Position numbers and translations under genes: made by a program
Assembly: GCA_030522415.1 (NCBI GenBank)
Contig: CM060109.1
Location: 34,230,892 to 34,294,891, forward strand
Length of the DNA: 64,000 nucleotides
Reading direction: 5' to 3'
Source: Channallabes apus
Lineage: Eukaryota; Chordata; Actinopteri; Siluriformes; Clariidae
Shown: one piece after another, positions 53,101 to 56,100 of the stretch
Numbering within the stretch: position 1 is the first letter of the stretch
Layout of the letters: the number at the start of each line of letters is the position of its first letter
The notes under the pieces: generated by a model
The model's input: only the letters and a program-made list of their open reading frames with translations
The model's database searches: none
Told to the model about the DNA's origin: nothing

Positions 53101-56100
53101 TTGTCACCTACATGGTACAGTCGTCCCGGGGGATGTCGACGGCGGTGTTGGTGGGTGTAACGGATGTTAGCACGTTGAATGGCCCGGTTGGTCGTGATCC
53201 AGAGCCGCCGACATCTGCGGACCAACTGTTGGGCCGACGGTACATCAACCTCCGGTTCAGGGTGGTTGAACACGGAAGGTTGGAAACCGTGACATACCTC
53301 AAATGGACTTAGGTTGGTGGCTGAGGAGATGTGGAGGTTATGTGATAACTCAGCCCAGATGAGGTAGCGGGCCCAGGAGCGCTGCCGGTCTGCTACGAAA
53401 CATCTCAGATAGCGCTCCAGTTGTTGGTTGGTCCGCTCCGTCTGACCGTTAGTCTGTGGGTGGTATCCGGAGGACAGACTGCAGGTGGAGTCGATCAGAC
53501 GGCAGAAGGCCTTCCAGAACCGGGCTGTGAACTGGGGCCCTCTGTCCGAGACGATGTCCTTGGGGAACCCATGCAGACGGACTACGTGCTCTAATATCAA
53601 CTCTGCTGTCTCCTTAGCTGACGGGAGTCCGGCGAGAGCCACCAGATGCACGGTTTTAGAGAACCGATCCACGATTGTGAGGATGGTGTCCTTTCCTTCG
53701 GAGGCCGGCAGGCCCGTGATGAAGTCGACGGCGATGTGCGTCCAGGGCCGTCGAGGAACTGGGAGTGGTTGTAGTTCTCCCGGAGTTGGTTGATTGGAGC
53801 TTTTGGCCCTGGCGCACACGGGGCATGCCTGAACGAACTCTCGGACGTCCCTCGTCATGGACGGCCACCAGAAGTCGCGCTGAAGAAATTGGAGGGATCG
53901 TCGGGTGCCCGGATGTCCTGAGATGGGTGATGAGTGCCCCCATTGGAGGACCTCGGGTCTAATCACCTCGGGCACGAAGAGTCGTCCAGGTGGCACACCT
54001 GCCGGTTCGGTCTCTGTACCTTGTGCCTGGCGGACTCTCGTTTCCAGGTCCAGTTGGAGGGGGGCGATGATCCTGGTGGAGGGAAGAACCGACGCGGGGT
54101 CCGTCCGGGGAAGATCCACCTCTAGTTGTCGTGAGAGGGCGTCTGCTTTGGTGTTTTTGGACCCCGGGCGGTATGAGAGGTGAAAGTTATAATTTTCAAA
54201 AAAGAGGGCCCACCGTGCCTGTCGTGGGTTTAGTTGCTTTATTGTCTTTATGGTGATGAGATTTTGATGGTCTGTCCAGATTATGAATGGCTCGCTGACG
54301 CCCTGGAGCCAGTGACGCCATTCCTCCAGAGCCCACTTTATGGCCAACAGCTCGCGGTCCCCTACCCCGTATCGCTGCTGAGTGGGATTGAATTTTCTGG
54401 AGAAGAAGCTACATGGGTGTAGCTTTTGATCTGGACCTTGTTGCGAGAGGATAGCTCCAGCGCCCACATCTGAAGCATCCACCTCTACAACGAATGGTTG
54501 ACTGGCATCTGGATGGTGGAGAATCGGTGCAGTGGTGAAACGGTGACACAGTGACCGGAAGGCAGAGATGGCGGCCGGGTTGAGGTGAAATGGAAGGGGT
54601 GAAGGACGTGTCAGGGCGGTTAGGGGGGCCGCAACTGTACTGTAGCCCCGGATAAAGCGACGATAGAAATTCGCAAACCCGAGAAACCGTTGAAGCTGCT
54701 TAAGGGTCTTGGGTAGGGGCCAATGACGCACAACCTCTAGCTTCTGCGGGTCCATGGCCACACCCTGGGGCGAGATGACAAAACCCAGGAACGTGGTGGA
54801 GCGCTCGTGAAAAGCGCACTTTTCCAACTTACAGTACAGTTGGTGGGCGAGTAATCTCTTGAGAACCGCTCTGACGTGCTGGGTGTGTTCTTCCATAGTT
54901 CTTGAGTAGATTAAAATATCATCCAGGTAGGCGAATGCCCACCGGCCGAGCATGTCACGAAGGACATCGTTGATTAGATGTTGGAATGCGGCGGGGGCAT
55001 TGCACAGTCCAAATGGCATGACAAGGGTTTCGTAATGTCCGGTGGGTGTAATGAAGGCCGTCTTCCACTCATCGCCCTCTCTGATGCGCACCAAGTTGTA
55101 GGCGCTCCGGAGGTCCAACTTCGTAAAAATGGTGGCGCCAGAGAGGGCGTCCAGGGCTGAGTTGGTAAGAGGCAGAGGATGTCGGTTTTTGACGGTGATG
55201 TTGTTGAGCCCCCGATAGTCGACACAGGGGCGAAGTTCGCCTCCTTTTTTCTTCACGAAGAAGAACCCCGCGGCAGCAGGTGAGGAGGATGGTCTGATGG
55301 TGCCTTGGCGCAGGGCGTTGGTGACGTATTCCTCCATCACCTTAGTCTCGGTGGAGGTGAGCGAATAGAGGTGGCCGCGGGGTGGAACCATACCAGGTTG
55401 GAGGTCGATAGCGAGGTCGTAGGGGCGATGAGGAGGAAGATGGGTAGCCCGTCGTTTACAGAAGACCTCCGCCAGGTCTCGATATGGTTCGGGGACAGCG
55501 TTGGTGTCGACGTCGGGGGCCTCGGACTCCCTAGAGCACGTCCCAGCCGCTGCCCGTAGGCATAGTTCGTTGCAGGTCGCACCCCACTGGAGGATCCGGT
55601 TTTGGGTCCAGGAGATTAGAGGGTCATGCTGAAGCAGCCAGGGATGACCAAGGATGATGGGTGGTGATGAGATGGAGGTGACGAAAAATTTTAACTGTTC
55701 ATGGTGTTGGTTGATGGAGAAGGTGATGGGTTCGGTTCGGGTGCTGATTGGGCTGGTGGAGAGGGGGCGACCGTCGACAGATGTGATGCGAACGGGCTGG
55801 GATAACGCCTCGAGTTTTACCCCCAGTTTTTTGGCGTATGAAGAGTCAATGAAGTTACCTGCTGCCCCGGAGTCGATGAACGCAGCACTTCGGACTCGTT
55901 TGTGGCCAACCTGGAGGTTTACCTGAACCGTGAGACGGGAGGAGTTGGTGGTGATGGCGGAGAGACGAAGGTGACCCGGCGAGTATCTCTCTCCTCTCAC
56001 CGGGCCTGGGCGTTTCCCGGTCTGTGAGGACAGGTTGCCCGGTGATGTGTAGCTGACCCGCAATAGGCACAGAGCCCCTCACGGAAGCGTCTCTCCCGTT

